Assembly (NCBI GenBank): GCA_022592445.1
Contig: JABYQR010000207.1
Coordinates: forward strand, 18,182-82,181
DNA: 64,000 bases
Origin: Cytidiella melzeri
Lineage: Eukaryota > Basidiomycota > Agaricomycetes > Polyporales > Irpicaceae
Direction: 5' to 3'
The notes under the pieces were generated by a model. It did no database searches, was not told the DNA's origin, and saw nothing but the letters and a program-made list of their open reading frames with translations. This document shows, in pieces, positions 13,101 to 25,259 of this stretch; position 1 is the stretch's first letter; the number at the start of each line of letters is the position of its first letter. A program made the position numbers and the translations under genes.

Positions 13101-16100
13101 GCCAGCGGTCGGAGATAACGGAGATGTAATAGTTCGGTGGAACCGGCTCGAACATCGGGACAGTGAGCGTGACATTGTGCTCATCTTCTGCATACCTTTG
13201 GCGAAGGACGAAGGTATCATGGAAGAGTATGATTTCACCGTCAACGTCTTCCACGATTACCCAGAAGGATTCAGCACCGCTATGTACTTTCTCGTCCCAT
13301 CGGAAATCCGGCGTAATCGTCAAGTCAATTCGAAGAAGCGAGCGGGTTATAGGCTGCACTTGAGCCGATAGCCTGAGAAAGTTGCTTAACAGCATAAAGG
13401 CGCATAGATGTAACGATACTTACTGTAGCTTGGGAAAGCTATGAACGAGACGATGCACGAGCTTCCCCGCATTCTGAACGCCAATAAGCTCACCAATCTC
13501 TGCAGGATTCTAGGACACACATCAGAAAGGGGTTCAAATAGGTCTACACTGAACTCACCAGGTCGAAGTAGCGGTACCATGGCTAAACGTCACGAAGTTA
13601 GATCCAGTATACACACGAGCGAGGATATGCTTAGACATACGAATTGCTTGCTCTCCGCTTTCCGCACAATATCACGGGGAATGCCCTTGAATTGGCGAAG
13701 AGGGGTCATTGAGCCCCACCTGAGATTATTCAGTAAGTCTCACCTCGCACAAGATATTGGACTAAGATCTTACATCCTCCTTTCGATCATTTTAGAAAGA
13801 TCCAGAGCAGCCTTTGCAGGCACAGCCCAGCCGCGTTTCAGGCAAATTTCGAACATGGCACGGATGATACTATATATCACATGAATAAGACCATAGAGGA
13901 GATGAACGTTAATTGCTTACCGTCCTGCAGACTGGTGAACGTAAACCATATCCGCAACCAGGGCGAAACCTTCTAACTTGAGCTGAGAGATATACGCCTG
14001 TAGAAGGACGTTGATCTTGGCGGCCGGCTCTTCAACAGTCTCCTTGACAGGGATGGGGACTCTCTCCAGGAGTTTACCAAGTTCGAGTTTCTCCTGCAAA
14101 AGATGGATTAGATTTGACTTCGACGGCACGTGGCAGTGGCAGGCAGACGTACGTCTTGTCTGACTGGAATCAACTTGAACTCGTTTGAAAGAGCGAATAC
14201 ACGGAACATCTCCAGCATCGACATTGTGGGTCGAAGGTGCTGATTGTAGACTGCCATCGAGTTGTACGTAACGTAATAGTAGGAAGCGATACGGCCCAAC
14301 TCCGTGCTTTGGAAGCGTCCGGAAACACGCTCATACTTGACGAGATGGCATTTCTCTAGTAATGCGGCTGCGGTGTGAACAATATCGGCGCGCTTCTGAA
14401 CGAGGGAAGGGTCGTCGTCTTGGTAATCGGTACCGACGCTGTACAATACAGGATCCTTCAACATACGGACATACCTGGTAATCAATCAGCGATATGTGGA
14501 TGACAGTGAGCTCAGGAGGACCTACAAGTACGTATACCCGAGCCATTGAACAGCCTCGTCTCGGTTCCTGATCGTTCCAAGTACTATCTCCGCGTTGAGG
14601 TTATCGGCGAGCTTGGACACGAATTGAGACTCGATAGGCAGCTGCTGGTTCATCAAGCTGAGGTAATATTGCAGCTCCGAGTGATTGGTGATGATGATGC
14701 CCTCACCGAACGTATCGAACTGCGGACGTCCAGCGCGACCAAGCATCTGCAGCACGTCTTGGGACGAGAGTTCAACCCAGCGGCCCTTCTCAGGATTGTA
14801 GATTTGGGTGCCTTTGATAATGACCGTGTGTGCAGGAAGATTCACACCCCAGGCCAATGTCGCGGTACATACCAATACCTGCAGATGACCATCTGCGAAC
14901 AACTCTTCGACAAGTCCACGATCCTCACGAGTCATCCCAGCGTGATGAATACCGAAACCGAACTGCAGAAGATCTTTCAAGTTGGGGTCCTTGACGTTAT
15001 TGGCCTCCTCAAGCAGAATCTCGCGAGTCGCACCCTCAGGCTTAACGAATTGAGTGATAGTCTCCTTCTCCATGGCCATGTCGCGAATGAACTTCGCCGT
15101 CTTTGCCGTCTCCTTTCGACTGTGCACGAACACGAGCGTCTGATTTTTGCCTGCTTGATCGAGGACTTTCTCGTAACAGACCTCATTCAGGACTTGATAC
15201 CGCTTGATCGCCTTCTTCTCAGTGACCCCGATGAACTGCTGCTGTAGGGGGCAAGGACGAGAGGAAGCGTCGAAGTAGAAGAGACCTTTCTGAGTGTCCA
15301 CACGAAGGAATGTGGCAACGTCTTGATAATTCGGCAGGGTCGCCGAGAGACCAACCAGACGTGTGTATTCCCCAGTTTGCTCCATACGCCTAATCGTCCT
15401 GGCAATAATGCTCTCCAGAACCGGTCCACGCTCGTCGTGCAGCAGATGAATCTCGTCGATGATGATGAGACGAACGAGGTTCGTGTAGCTGGTATCAGTG
15501 CTTTTGCGCGTAATGACATCCCACTTTTCCGGAGTGGTGACGATAATCTGCGTCTCAGCGATCTGCTGCTTCGTCATTTGGGAATCGCCAGTCAGCTCCC
15601 CAACTTTGATACCAAAGACCCCTAGTCGTGAGCTGAAGTTTCCGACCATTTCCTGCACAAGGGCCTTCATTGGCGCGACATAGACAATCTTGAAAGCGTC
15701 GAGGTCAAAGGAACCTGTTCCCTCGTCTCGATGCTTCGACAGCTCGTTGAGAATGGTTAACATCGCGACATTGGTCTGAAATGTATTGTGAGATTCGATG
15801 ACTGAAAAGGGACGCAGCGGGCACATACCTTTCCAGCACCGGTAGGAGCACAAAGCAGGATAGGCTCGTCAGTGCCAAAGGCAATTGGGTACAGCTTGCT
15901 TTGCACGCGATTCAAATTCTTGATACCCTTGAAACCTTCCTGTGCCCACGCGGGGAGCTCGATAACTGGAACCAGTGATGACGGTGCAAGATCAGCTTTT
16001 TTCGGAGCTGGGACGTGAATTTCCTCGTAGCCTTTCTTGGCACGCTTGAACGAGCCCTCCGGAAGCTTACACTTCTTATTCGACATGAGATGGCCACCCT

Positions 16101-17400
16101 GACTGAAAGCCATACCTTCTAAGTCCAGCATCCTCTTGGGTTGGACGGTTGAACCAGGGGCGAGCGTAGCAGTTTTGGGAACATTCTGCACTGCGGGCTT
16201 CTCGTCTACGTCCATAGCATCCCCTGCATGGGCCTTCGTCTTCTTGTCGCCGGCGAGCTCACGTAAGATCCAGCCTAGACCCTTTTCGCGCATAGCGACT
16301 TCAACGTTAACACGCTCTTCCGCGTCACTCCGCATTAGTTTTGTGCACCAAACAATGACATCCCTGTTCTTGAGGAACCTCGTGATGACATGGAAGCTCT
16401 GGTAGTCGAACAGCTCCATAAGTTGGTTTTCGCAGTCGCGCAGGCTTGACTCAGAGCCCAGAATGGAGAGCACCGAGGACGCCTTATCCGCAGCTGTCAC
16501 AGGATCAGGGTAGACCTCAGAGATTTGACGTTGCACCCAGAAACCGTCGACGGAGTGAGGAGAAACAATGTCCTTGTCTGCAGCAGCCTTCCCTCGCTGT
16601 GAGGATGACTCTCCTCCGACTACCAATTCGTCCTCGCCCTCCAATGTCTCCGGTGCCTCGGCCTCTTTCTCCGCCTCCTCAGCTTCATCGTCTGACTCTT
16701 CTCGAATCTCGAAGCCCTCCTCCTCATCTTCCTCCTGCTCCTCCTCGTCGAACACCACCGCTACGCCCATTTCGTCATCAATCTCTGCGTCCTTCCGTTC
16801 CAAGTCAGGGTCCGCCGCAGCCTCATCCTCAGCACCGTAGTCCGTGATCTTCTTGGAAAGGTTAATAAGCTGCGAAAAGGATTCGTTACTGATAGACCCT
16901 AGAATCTCTTCAACCTCCTTCTTCTTGTCAAAGTCCTTCAAGTTTTCGTTCTTGAGGGACTCCAGCACAGTATCGGCGGCGCTACGAACCACGTCTTGAG
17001 CTTGGTCACCTAGGGCTTGATGAACAGAAGATAGTATGAGTTCGTATACCTCCCGCGTCTCCGCAGTCCGCGGTCGGTACGTTAGCCCTTCAACATCCTC
17101 CGTAGCCTCGATAATATCCGTGTAGCCAAAGCCAGCAGTCTCGGCTGCTCGTCGCTTCGGCACTTTCTCCCCACCCTCCTGCTTTTCCGAAGCCTTCTTC
17201 TTCTTTTTCTTCTCGAGGTCTTTGGGAGCCTCCCGCTGCACACGAGAGCCCATTTCCCTGGGGTCTATACGACCTGCAAGAGAGGTAGGAGCACCGTCTG
17301 GTTCCTTGTCCCGCCGAGGGAGCATGGACTTGTCGGCGGACAGCACGAGCGAGGAAATGGCGGCATAGTTGTACTGCGAGTAATCGCGTTTTTCTGCCAT
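10106..17400 (-). CDS. BRR2: BRR2, U5 snRNP DExD/H-box RNA helicase (two-cassette Ski2-like)
   Basis: Brr2 unwinds U4/U6 snRNAs during spliceosome activation. The start at 17400 gives [20 protein letters not shown], the conserved N-terminal plug region. It is followed by a Lys-rich and a strongly acidic segment (about 16830-16600) and a PWI-like region. The first cassette has CAPTGAGK (motif I, split by an intron near 15830), a DEIH box ([14 protein letters not shown], about 15440), [10 protein letters not shown], and [12 protein letters not shown], then a Sec63 unit. The second cassette has GAPTGSGKT (about 12870), DEVQLLGGE (about 12500), [15 protein letters not shown] and [15 protein letters not shown], then a second Sec63 unit. 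DEVQ instead of DExH is the known signature of the regulatory second cassette. The protein ends in an acidic tail, [16 protein letters not shown], with its stop at 10106-10108. About a dozen introns of 50-60 bases leave roughly 2,150-2,200 residues, the family length. Confidence 0.97.
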
Positions 17401-17590
17401 GGTCCAAGTCGTAAACGGAGTGGAACCCGTGCGCGCCGTCAACGACGGTGTCGGTGGCAGGAAAGATGTTGAGCGCTCAGCGCAACCTTACAAAACCGTA
17501 AAGCGATGTGAAGGTCACGTGAGGATACCCCAATCCCACTGTAGTCTGTGACTGGGCTGCCTATTCTGCTCTTTTGACTCAACCAGCAGT

Positions 17591-17836
17591 TTCGCGTCGT
17601 ATGCTTTTGAGAAGTGGACTTGTGCCGGTGTATTCTATCAGGTCTCGCAGGCCGTTTTGCTGTTTACTGCTCGAGGCAGGAACGCGCGCGTGATACTCAC
17701 TGCAGCAAGGAAAGGAACGAGGGAGCAGGTCCGAAGATTAATCGACGACATCACGGCAGAGACGGGGACGGAACCCACAAAAGAATTTCTCTGGAGGGCG
17801 ATTAGACACAAGTGGCACAATAACCGGAAAAAATAG
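17591..17836 (+). CDS. Unassigned small open frame (possible 3' exon of a short gene)
   Basis: A frame open from before 17591 to the TAG at 17834-17836 reads FASYAFEKWTCAGVFYQVSQ and then VLLFTARGRNARVILTAARK, ending in a charged helix-like stretch FLWRAIRHKWHNNRKK. It has no in-frame ATG, so it would need an upstream exon, perhaps joined at the CAG acceptor at 17587-17589. It lies head to head with BRR2. I do not recognise a family. Composition (Arg/Lys-rich amphipathic C-terminus) looks protein-like, but chance cannot be excluded, and it lies next to a LINE relic. Confidence 0.22.
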   Translation, partial: FASYAFEKWTCAGVFYQVSQAVLLFTARGRNARVILTAARKGTREQVRRLIDDITAETGTEPTKEFLWRAIRHKWHNNRKK

Positions 17837-17949
17837 GTATTTCCTGTGGAGAGTCTGAATCCTACTCAACGCTTTTCGCATCAAACTTAACAACAGAACG
17901 AATGCGGCACATAAACCCTAGAACATATACTCCTACAATGTCAAGCCCG

Positions 17950-18620
17950 GGGACAACTCATGATATGGAACCTAGTAGTAAGGCACATTATGGAGAGGAA
18001 GACAGGTGAACAACCAGAGATATCCCTAGGAACCGTCGTGGGGGCGAACCTCATTACTACTATAAATACAGACGAAGGCGTCCAAATCCAAGGCACAACG
18101 CACCTCTTCCGCTTGGCAGTGACCGAATCAGCACACTTTGTATGGAAGCTGAGGTGCGAGAGTGTAATCGAAAGAGCGTACCAACCTGACTGGGAGTTCG
18201 CGGGGGAGGTGATCTCACGCCGCCATTGGCACCATCCCATAAACCGGAGGCTTCAAACGGACATCGCACCCACACACCCAAGGTTCCCGAAGGCCACTGA
18301 CAGCCTAAACCGCAAACTAGCATTGGAGAATGGTCAGGGACTCTGAAAAAGGAACACAACCTCCCATACGACTGGAGTAAATGTACAGGGGTTTTAGTGG
18401 GACAGACCGAATGGCGTACCGTTTAGGTTAGGAAGTCAGTCGAGCGAGGAAGAACCACTCAGTTCCACACAACCGCCCTAGCGCGGCGTGCGAAAGAGCA
18501 TCTCCTCTGCGGTAACTGACTGACTCTAGAGGGTGAAACCCCCTCGTACCAGCTGGGGGATGAGGGACCGTTAGGCGGACTGCCCATTCCTCGTTACGCT
18601 CTCCCCCCAAAAAAATTGAA
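17950..18620 (+). mobile_element. LINE (Tad-like) relic: C-terminal end of a reverse transcriptase/RNase H polyprotein plus 3' tail
   Basis: Translation of 17960-18345 gives HLFRLAVTESAHFVWKLRCE, then PDWEFAGEVISRRHWHHPIN. This wording is typical of the extreme C-terminus of Agaricomycete non-LTR retrotransposon polyproteins (ESAHxxWKLRxERV, later INRRL). Near 18330 the frame shifts by one, after which WSGTLKKEHNLPYDWS and GVLVGQTEWRTV run to a TAG at 18424-18426, again as in that family. The 18427-18610 stretch has GC-rich stem-forming sequence (CCCCCTCG..CTGGGGG near 18540-18560) and ends in CCCCCCAAAAAAATTGAA, a likely LINE 3' end. Nothing upstream of about 17950 looks like the reverse transcriptase domain. 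It is therefore a 5'-truncated, frameshifted dead copy, which is the usual outcome of LINE insertion. The family call rests on remembered motifs, not a search. Confidence 0.6.
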
Positions 18621-18852
18621 TTACTAGCATGCGCCGTGTTCGCTACTCGCTGTTGACTGTAGCAAGCTAACGATTGCCTCTACTGCTTTCGCTGTGCTTG
18701 GACTCGTTGTGACAACGGACCTGAAGAACTGATGCACATTTCGGTTGTACTAGATACAATTACATGCAATGCTTGTGAACAAAGCAGTTATGAGTGGGTA
18801 TGTCATTCGAGCTCTAGATAAATAAAAGTGTGGCTGCTTTCGTGCGCAGCAT

Positions 18853-21800
18853 TTACCAAGCTATCCATGCGATGAATGACTGTACTCATAATTAGCGAGA
18901 TGGGCAGCCGGTGTAGGGAAAAAAACGTACCTTTGGGTATGTGCGGACGATGAGTTTGCGTATCTCATCCATGATCAGAATTCCTGCTCCGAAGGCGAAC
19001 GGAATGCCCCAGAACATCCCCGGTATAGGAGCAGTGAGGAAGACATCCTGGAGGCCTTTGCCGTACAAGTTCACGATGGCGATGATGACCGTAAGCAACA
19101 TGCCGACTGGAATTATGAGGTTGCGCCGCGGGCCCCAGAATGGATTTGACTGGAGAAGCGAGACGCGACGGTTTCGGACTGCGAGAAGATCCCCATATTG
19201 TGCGAAAACGATGGCTACGTAGCTAAGGGGTGTTTAATGTCTTGCAGAATGCGAAGCGATGATGAGAGACTTACTAGCAGCATTGTCCAACGGAGACAAA
19301 ATGCGTCAGCTCGTCGATGGTGTAGCCCTTCCAGCCGTCCGCCCATTTGTTGTAAACAAGAATCACATCGTAGAAGCCGAAACCATGCTGAGATAGATAT
19401 AGGAACCACATGCTCATGGCTGCTGGCCACATCATGAGACCGATGAACTGTAGAGCCAATAGTGAGCACCCGAGTATCGTTGAGATTGCTTCCACACTGA
19501 CCAAGTACACCTGGACGAAGAACCTCCAATCTGTGAGTCGGTCGGTACGCGCGTTACGAGGCTTGCGCAACATCAAGTCTAATAAGCGAAGCAGTCAGGG
19601 AATAGCTTCGTCGTGGCTTATGAGCAAGACGTACCTGCTTCTGGCTTCTCATACATCAAAGCTATCGACATCACAACGTCGTTGGTGATGCAGAAGCAGA
19701 CTTGAAGGTACGAGCTCAACGCGATTTGCATGCCCAGGAAGACGTTTGCAAACACAGGCATGAACTCGGAGTAATTTCCAGCCTGGCGGAGCCGTCAGCG
19801 TTGAATACTATGAAACCCAGACCACAGCACTTACTGGAAGCAAGTACATGATAACCTTCTTCAGATTATCAAACACCAAGCGGCCCATCTCGATCCCGTC
19901 GACAATTGAGGAAATATCGTTGTTGAGGAGAACCATAGAGGCTGCCAGCACCTTATCGTGAGCTCACGCGGATAGATTTTCATCGCACTATGCTTACCAG
20001 CATCTTTCGCCACGTCGCTACCGCTACCCATAACAACACCGATGTCGCTAGCCTTCAAAGCCGGCGCGTCGTTGACACCGTCTCCAGTGACAGCCACCGT
20101 ATTGTCTCCTCTAAGTTTCGCCTCCTCAACGATGCGGAGTTTCTGTTCAGGAGTGGTGCGAGCAAAGACGATTTCAGTGTACAGCCCAAAAATCGCGTCC
20201 CAGTCAGCATCCGTAAGAGTGACGATGTCGTCGCCAGTGATGACCAAAGCTCTGATAGGGTCATCGTCGGTGGGTTTGATATCATGACGGGAGCTTTGCG
20301 AGAAGGTGTTGTAGTACTCTGAGCTGCGCAATTCGGCAAGAGTATCGATCTTTTCTTGTGTGACGATCCCGACCTACGGAGCAATATGTCTGCGTTAGTG
20401 AGAAGAGCTAAAGAGAGTGTCAATTGCGTACCTGTTGAGCAATAGCTACCCCAGTAAGCTTGAAATCACCAGTGACCATGAACACTCGCACGCCGGCTCT
20501 CCTGATGATAGCGACAGCGTCTTTCACGTCCGGTCGAGGCGGATCTCGGATACCAACAAGTCCAACGAGAGTCAAGTCTTGCATCTCAGAGTACATTGCC
20601 TCTTCGATCGTGTTTGGATTTGTGTTAAAATAGTCAATCTTGGACACAACCGTCGATGGTGCTCGACGACAAAGTGCGAGGACGCGCTGGCCCTGTCCAC
20701 TCCAACGCATCTGGAGAGCCTGCAGTCGGCTGCGGGACTTGGAGTCGAGATATTGCAATTGGCCATCGGCGTCCAAGAAGTGAGTGCAAGCAGGGAACAG
20801 GACGTCAGGGGCGCCCTTGACGAGGATCCAGGTATGAGCATCCTCCGCAGCTTTACGCTCCCGCACAACCGAGAGCATCCACTTGTTCCGGGAATTGAAG
20901 GGTATCTCAAAGAGTTTCTCATGAGAGTCGCTGAGTAGAGAAGAATCCAGCGTCGGGAGTGATTCAGAGAAGCGGAGGACAGCTGTATCCGTGGCGTCAC
21001 CTTTGACTGAGCGTTCTTCCACGGAAGTGGAGGTGGAAGAATCATCTTCAAACCGAGCGCCATTGCAGAGTCGTGCAACCAAATGCAAGACACGAACAGC
21101 GGAAGGAGTAGAAGCGTCCGTGACCTGGAGGCGCTTCCGGATGTCGTCGACGACGAATTCTTGGTCAAGGAAGGCCACATTTTGTACAGACTAAGATAAA
21201 GTATGAGCACTGCACTCGCAGATAGAAACCGCGCGTACCATCTTGCCCATGGTGAGAGTGCCTGTCTTATCTGAACACAAGACCGACATGCATCCAAGAG
21301 TTTCAATCGTGGCGAGGTTCTTGACAAGCACGTTCCTCTTAGCCATTCTCTTGGCAACGATCGTCAACGACAGCGCTACACAGACAGGAAGGCCCTGCGA
21401 AGCTCTGTGAGACAGGCTCGGGTGACGAACCCAGAGAAAGTACATACCTGGGGGACAAAAGCCGTCAAACATCCTATTGAATTGATGATGGCTGTACTCG
21501 CTGTCAGGTAGCCAGGGAAACTCGTCCTGAGCCACGCAGCCCAGATGATGAGGGAAAGAATAAAAGTGAACAGAGCGCCGGCCGAAATGATCTTCGTGAA
21601 AAACCAGACTTCTCTCTGCACGGTGGTGAGCTTGAACTTGCTCTCTCCAGACATAGCAACAAGGCGGCCCATGACGGTTTTGTCACCAATGGCAAAACAG
21701 ATGCCAATGCAGTTCCCTTGAACAACGAACGTAGAGGTGAGGGCCAAGTTGCGGGTCTCCAGTGCATTATCGGACGTTGGGTCCACTGAACCGGCTATCA

Positions 21801-22689
21801 TGTCGCTGTGGCATAGGTTAAATCCGTTTCGGTGTGAACGAGAATAAAACGGACCTTTCGCCAGTCAAAAGGGAGCGGTCGAATCGTACATCGCTCGATG
21901 TACTAACGAGCCTGAGGTCAGCGGGCACTCGGTCGCCGATTGTGAGACAGACAAGATCGCCGGCAACAACGTCTGCGGCAGGGATCGTTTGCCGCTTTCC
22001 GTCACGAATAACGGTAGCTTCCTCAGCGATAAGAGTTTTGATCGACTTCATGATACGCGACGCATGCCAGTCGACCCAGGCGTAGAAGCCCGCCGATACC
22101 ACGATAACTAAGATCTATCGAGTTTTGTCCAGCAATCTGGCTCTTTGAGAATGATGGGGGCACTTACCAGCAACACGGCTACACCTAGGTTGTAGACTGC
22201 AGGGTCGTCTCCACCGAGAGGTTGATAAGACAGCTGTTGAGTGAAAGGGTTGAGTCACGTAGCAAGGAAAGCCGAAGGCTTTCAGCTTACCACAGTAAGG
22301 ATGAACGCAATCCACATCAAGAAGTTGAACCCGCCAAAGACATAGTTGGCTATCTTTTTCCAATAGTGTGTCGGGGGAGAAGAGATGATGTTCTTCCCGA
22401 GCTTTGCCTTACGCGCTACAGACGAGGCTTCGAGGCCGACTTGCGGAGCGATAGAATAGCGGCGGTAAACTTCGTCAACGTTGAGCTGATGGACATCAAT
22501 GTTCCTTATCGCTGTGGCGGGGTCGGTAGCGACGTCTTTCTTTCCCCTCGATAGGAATACCTTTTCGTCCTTGGTGTTCTCGACATGAATGGAGAGCGTG
22601 CGATACCTGCACAAGTCTTGGGTTAGCCTTAACAAGTTGGCTCGCCGAGGAACATGTCCAGACGGACCGAATCTGAACATCGTAGCCAT
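18853..22689 (-). CDS. P-type IIC cation ATPase (Na+/K+-ATPase alpha-like)
   Basis: This is a membrane pump that couples ATP hydrolysis to cation transport. A start at 22689 ([16 protein letters not shown]) leads to [14 protein letters not shown] and [20 protein letters not shown], the first membrane hairpin. The actuator loop has FDRSLLTGE, with TGES completed across an intron near 21850. The phosphorylation site is [16 protein letters not shown] (about 21290-21250), and the hinge is [20 protein letters not shown] (about 20090-20030). The C-terminal membrane block has [16 protein letters not shown] and [21 protein letters not shown] last small exon after an intron from 18929 gives KSFIAWIAW and ends with TAA at 18853-18855. 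The fungal IIC subgroup fits better than ENA (IID) or PMA (IIIA) because of the N-terminal and hinge wording; substrate ions cannot be read from sequence. The start is slightly uncertain: an ATG at 22711 would need an extra intron. I estimate about 1,040 residues. Confidence 0.92.
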
Positions 22690-25259
22690 TCTTCGAAGCT
22701 GGGTTGGCCATGGTGTACGACTCGGAATCTGCTCCAGGGAAAGCGAGGGAGAGAACAGGAGAAGCCAGATAAACATGTTGGGGCTTTATAGGCTGGTATT
22801 GATATCGCTCAGGATAGCTTGGACAAACAGCGGTATTTTCGCTACTGTGCAGTAGGCGGCGATTCGTACATGACGCAGAGCAGATTCCCACGACGTATGT
22901 GCAGTGTGCCTACAATCCGATCCGAAAACTTCTGATACGCCGCAAGCTAGTGTAGAGTAGCCTCGGACGACGCAGTGGCTCTGCTGAGATTAGATGATGA
23001 GCGCAAAACAGAAGTGGAAGATTACAGACGGACCGGTAGATATGCTGGACGCACCCATGGCAATAATGGAGCAAACCCTCGTAGACGAGCGGATGTGCTC
23101 TTCGGCGCTAATGCGTTGTTTTTGCCACTTGGTCTCTCAGTTAAAGTGACTCGGAATGGCTGCGTTGCGCGTACCAAATGCAGCAGTCCATGATAACGAA
23201 AGGTACGCTAAAAGAAATGCGCAAGGCTCTGAGGCCCAACCACCGCAGATCGGACCCGAGTGCTGTAGTATTCGGTTAAGACGAACAGACTCACGAAGCA
23301 CCAGCTCACCTTTTACTATGGTGACTGCTAGTACTCATATCGTGAGACTTGCAGCGCGGGTGTTATAACACCACGCCGTCAGATTGCTGTAGTAGTAGCC
23401 TCCAAGTCCATGGACTTAGTACACTGATACTATAAGGCAAAGTAAGAATAAATCCTGATAGACAATGGATCTATGCATGCATATACTTGCTGCCTATGGT
23501 AGCCATCCGAAGGCTTACGCGGAATTTCAGCAGCAACAGATTTGGACATGATGGCTTCACGCCTAGCATATGGCTTTGACCTTTGAGATTCAAACAAAGT
23601 AGATACACACCCATAAGCTAGAGGAACACACAGGTCCAACAATCCATGGATCTACGGGCGTGGTTGTGAGCAATAAAACTACAGCGTCGAGAGGTAATTA
23701 GGTCAGAGAAGCCGGTATTTTCTTTTCCCCCGCCATGCAAAGCCCCACTCCAGCCTGACCCATACAAATCAAGACGATCAGCATGGACGCTACCTTCGCG
23801 AGCAAAGGCAGACTGAGTTGAGACGCACAACGGGGCATTCAACGAATGGATGAACTTGGTTTCGTCGTGCCAGCAAAAGTCAGGCTGTGTGGCTCACCTC
23901 TGCATTTCATCCACCTGAGTACCGCCAGTAAGCTAGCACCTATACAAACAGGATTGTGTCAGCTCATGAAGCATTGAAGGTATGATCCAAGTGAAGTTTC
24001 AGGATTGAGAGTTTTGGTATAGACGTTCTCCACAAGGAGATTGCTCTCTCTTTCGGAAGCAGAACTGAATGATAGGCTTCATCATAAAGAACACAAAGGT
24101 GTTCGTTGCCGTAAGTGTCAAACCGGTGCTCACCTCAGAAATTGCATTGACGACGTGGGTGATGTTGCGCATGACGAGGGAGTCGACGAAGATTATTTTA
24201 TGGCGAGACTGTACAGCTTGCGATCTCCGCCAGAATATTCGCACCCCGACGCAAGCATATTTTTTGTCGAACTTTTGAACACAACGCCCAACTGACCATG
24301 GATATCCACCACGAAGGCGTGCTTTGTACGCAAGGTGAGCGTCGATTCTCTTAGTGCAATGGCCATGAAGATAGTTTCTTCCATAAACATCCGAGTTAGC
24401 GACCTCAATATGAGCGTACTCACTTAACATGCATCACCAACGGAGCCACTGTTCTCATCTCTACCCAGTAGCTCCCGCTCACATTTTTGCTATTTAGGTT
24501 AATTGTATATCGAAAATTGCTGGTGGGTAGCTCATGTCGTGCACGTGTGGCTGCTCTCAATCAGCACGACGCACGCCCTACGATGAGAATATCTAGCGGG
24601 TGACGGGCTATATGCTCGATTCTATGAGCTTCAAGCTGGCACTCACCACCCCCTGAAGGCGACTTGCTGGTTTGAACGACGCGTAGCTCGTGCATCGCTG
24701 ACGTCTCCCGTATAGTCCTCAAAGTGCACGACGTTGATCAGTCAGTAGGTGAGCAGCATTACGGTTCATACCTCCATTTCTTCCACCCACCCTCCCACGA
24801 TGTTCCAATATAATATACAAGCATATGTCCGACTCGCATGAAGGACAACTAATATGTCTGAGGCTTCTTGAATTTGTTCCTTTTGGTTTTCACATTTGCT
24901 CACGAAATTCTCCTGTAGTTCAGTGCTCTCATCCACGCGGGCGTCCGGACAAAGGGAACTCCGCATTTCTGTTTCACTTTGTCGTAATCGTAGAGTCACC
25001 AATGGAACCGATTTTCTTACTCCTTTGAAAGCATACCTTTCTCTCAAATAGTCCAGTCGTTTGTGCAGCGTCAGCCGGATAGCCGCGTTAGTCAGAAAAC
25101 GTACTACTAAGTAGTAGTGCGTGATGTTGATGTGATGCGATCCCGGTAAGACACGCGACGCTGAACATTGAACGTTGGGAACTCGTGAACCATTACCACC
25201 ATCTGCCACGACCTTTTCATGACCAGCTGTAACCTTAACAACAACCACGCACGATTCTA
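22690..25259. other. 2.6 kb stretch without a recognised gene
   Basis: This region lies between the divergent starts of the P-type ATPase and the lipid phosphatase. The longest frame is on the minus strand at 23999-24430 (143 codons; includes TGLTLTATNTFVFFMMKPII, which is hydrophobic). An overlapping minus frame lies at 24193-24423 (MFMEETIFMAIALRESTLTL). Joined by small introns these could form a short membrane-protein gene, but I see no family, and the frames overlap so at most one is right at any point. The rest has normal-looking, unrepeated sequence with no tRNA I could fold by eye. Confidence 0.3.

Noticed and set aside
14546..15247. Long plus-strand open frame (233 codons) opposite BRR2
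   Set aside because: It is antisense to the helicase core, has no family resemblance, and follows from codon bias of the real gene on the minus strand.
20417..20938. Long plus-strand frame (173 codons) opposite the P-type ATPase
   Set aside because: The minus strand encodes conserved ATPase sequence through the same bases; the plus frame is a shadow.
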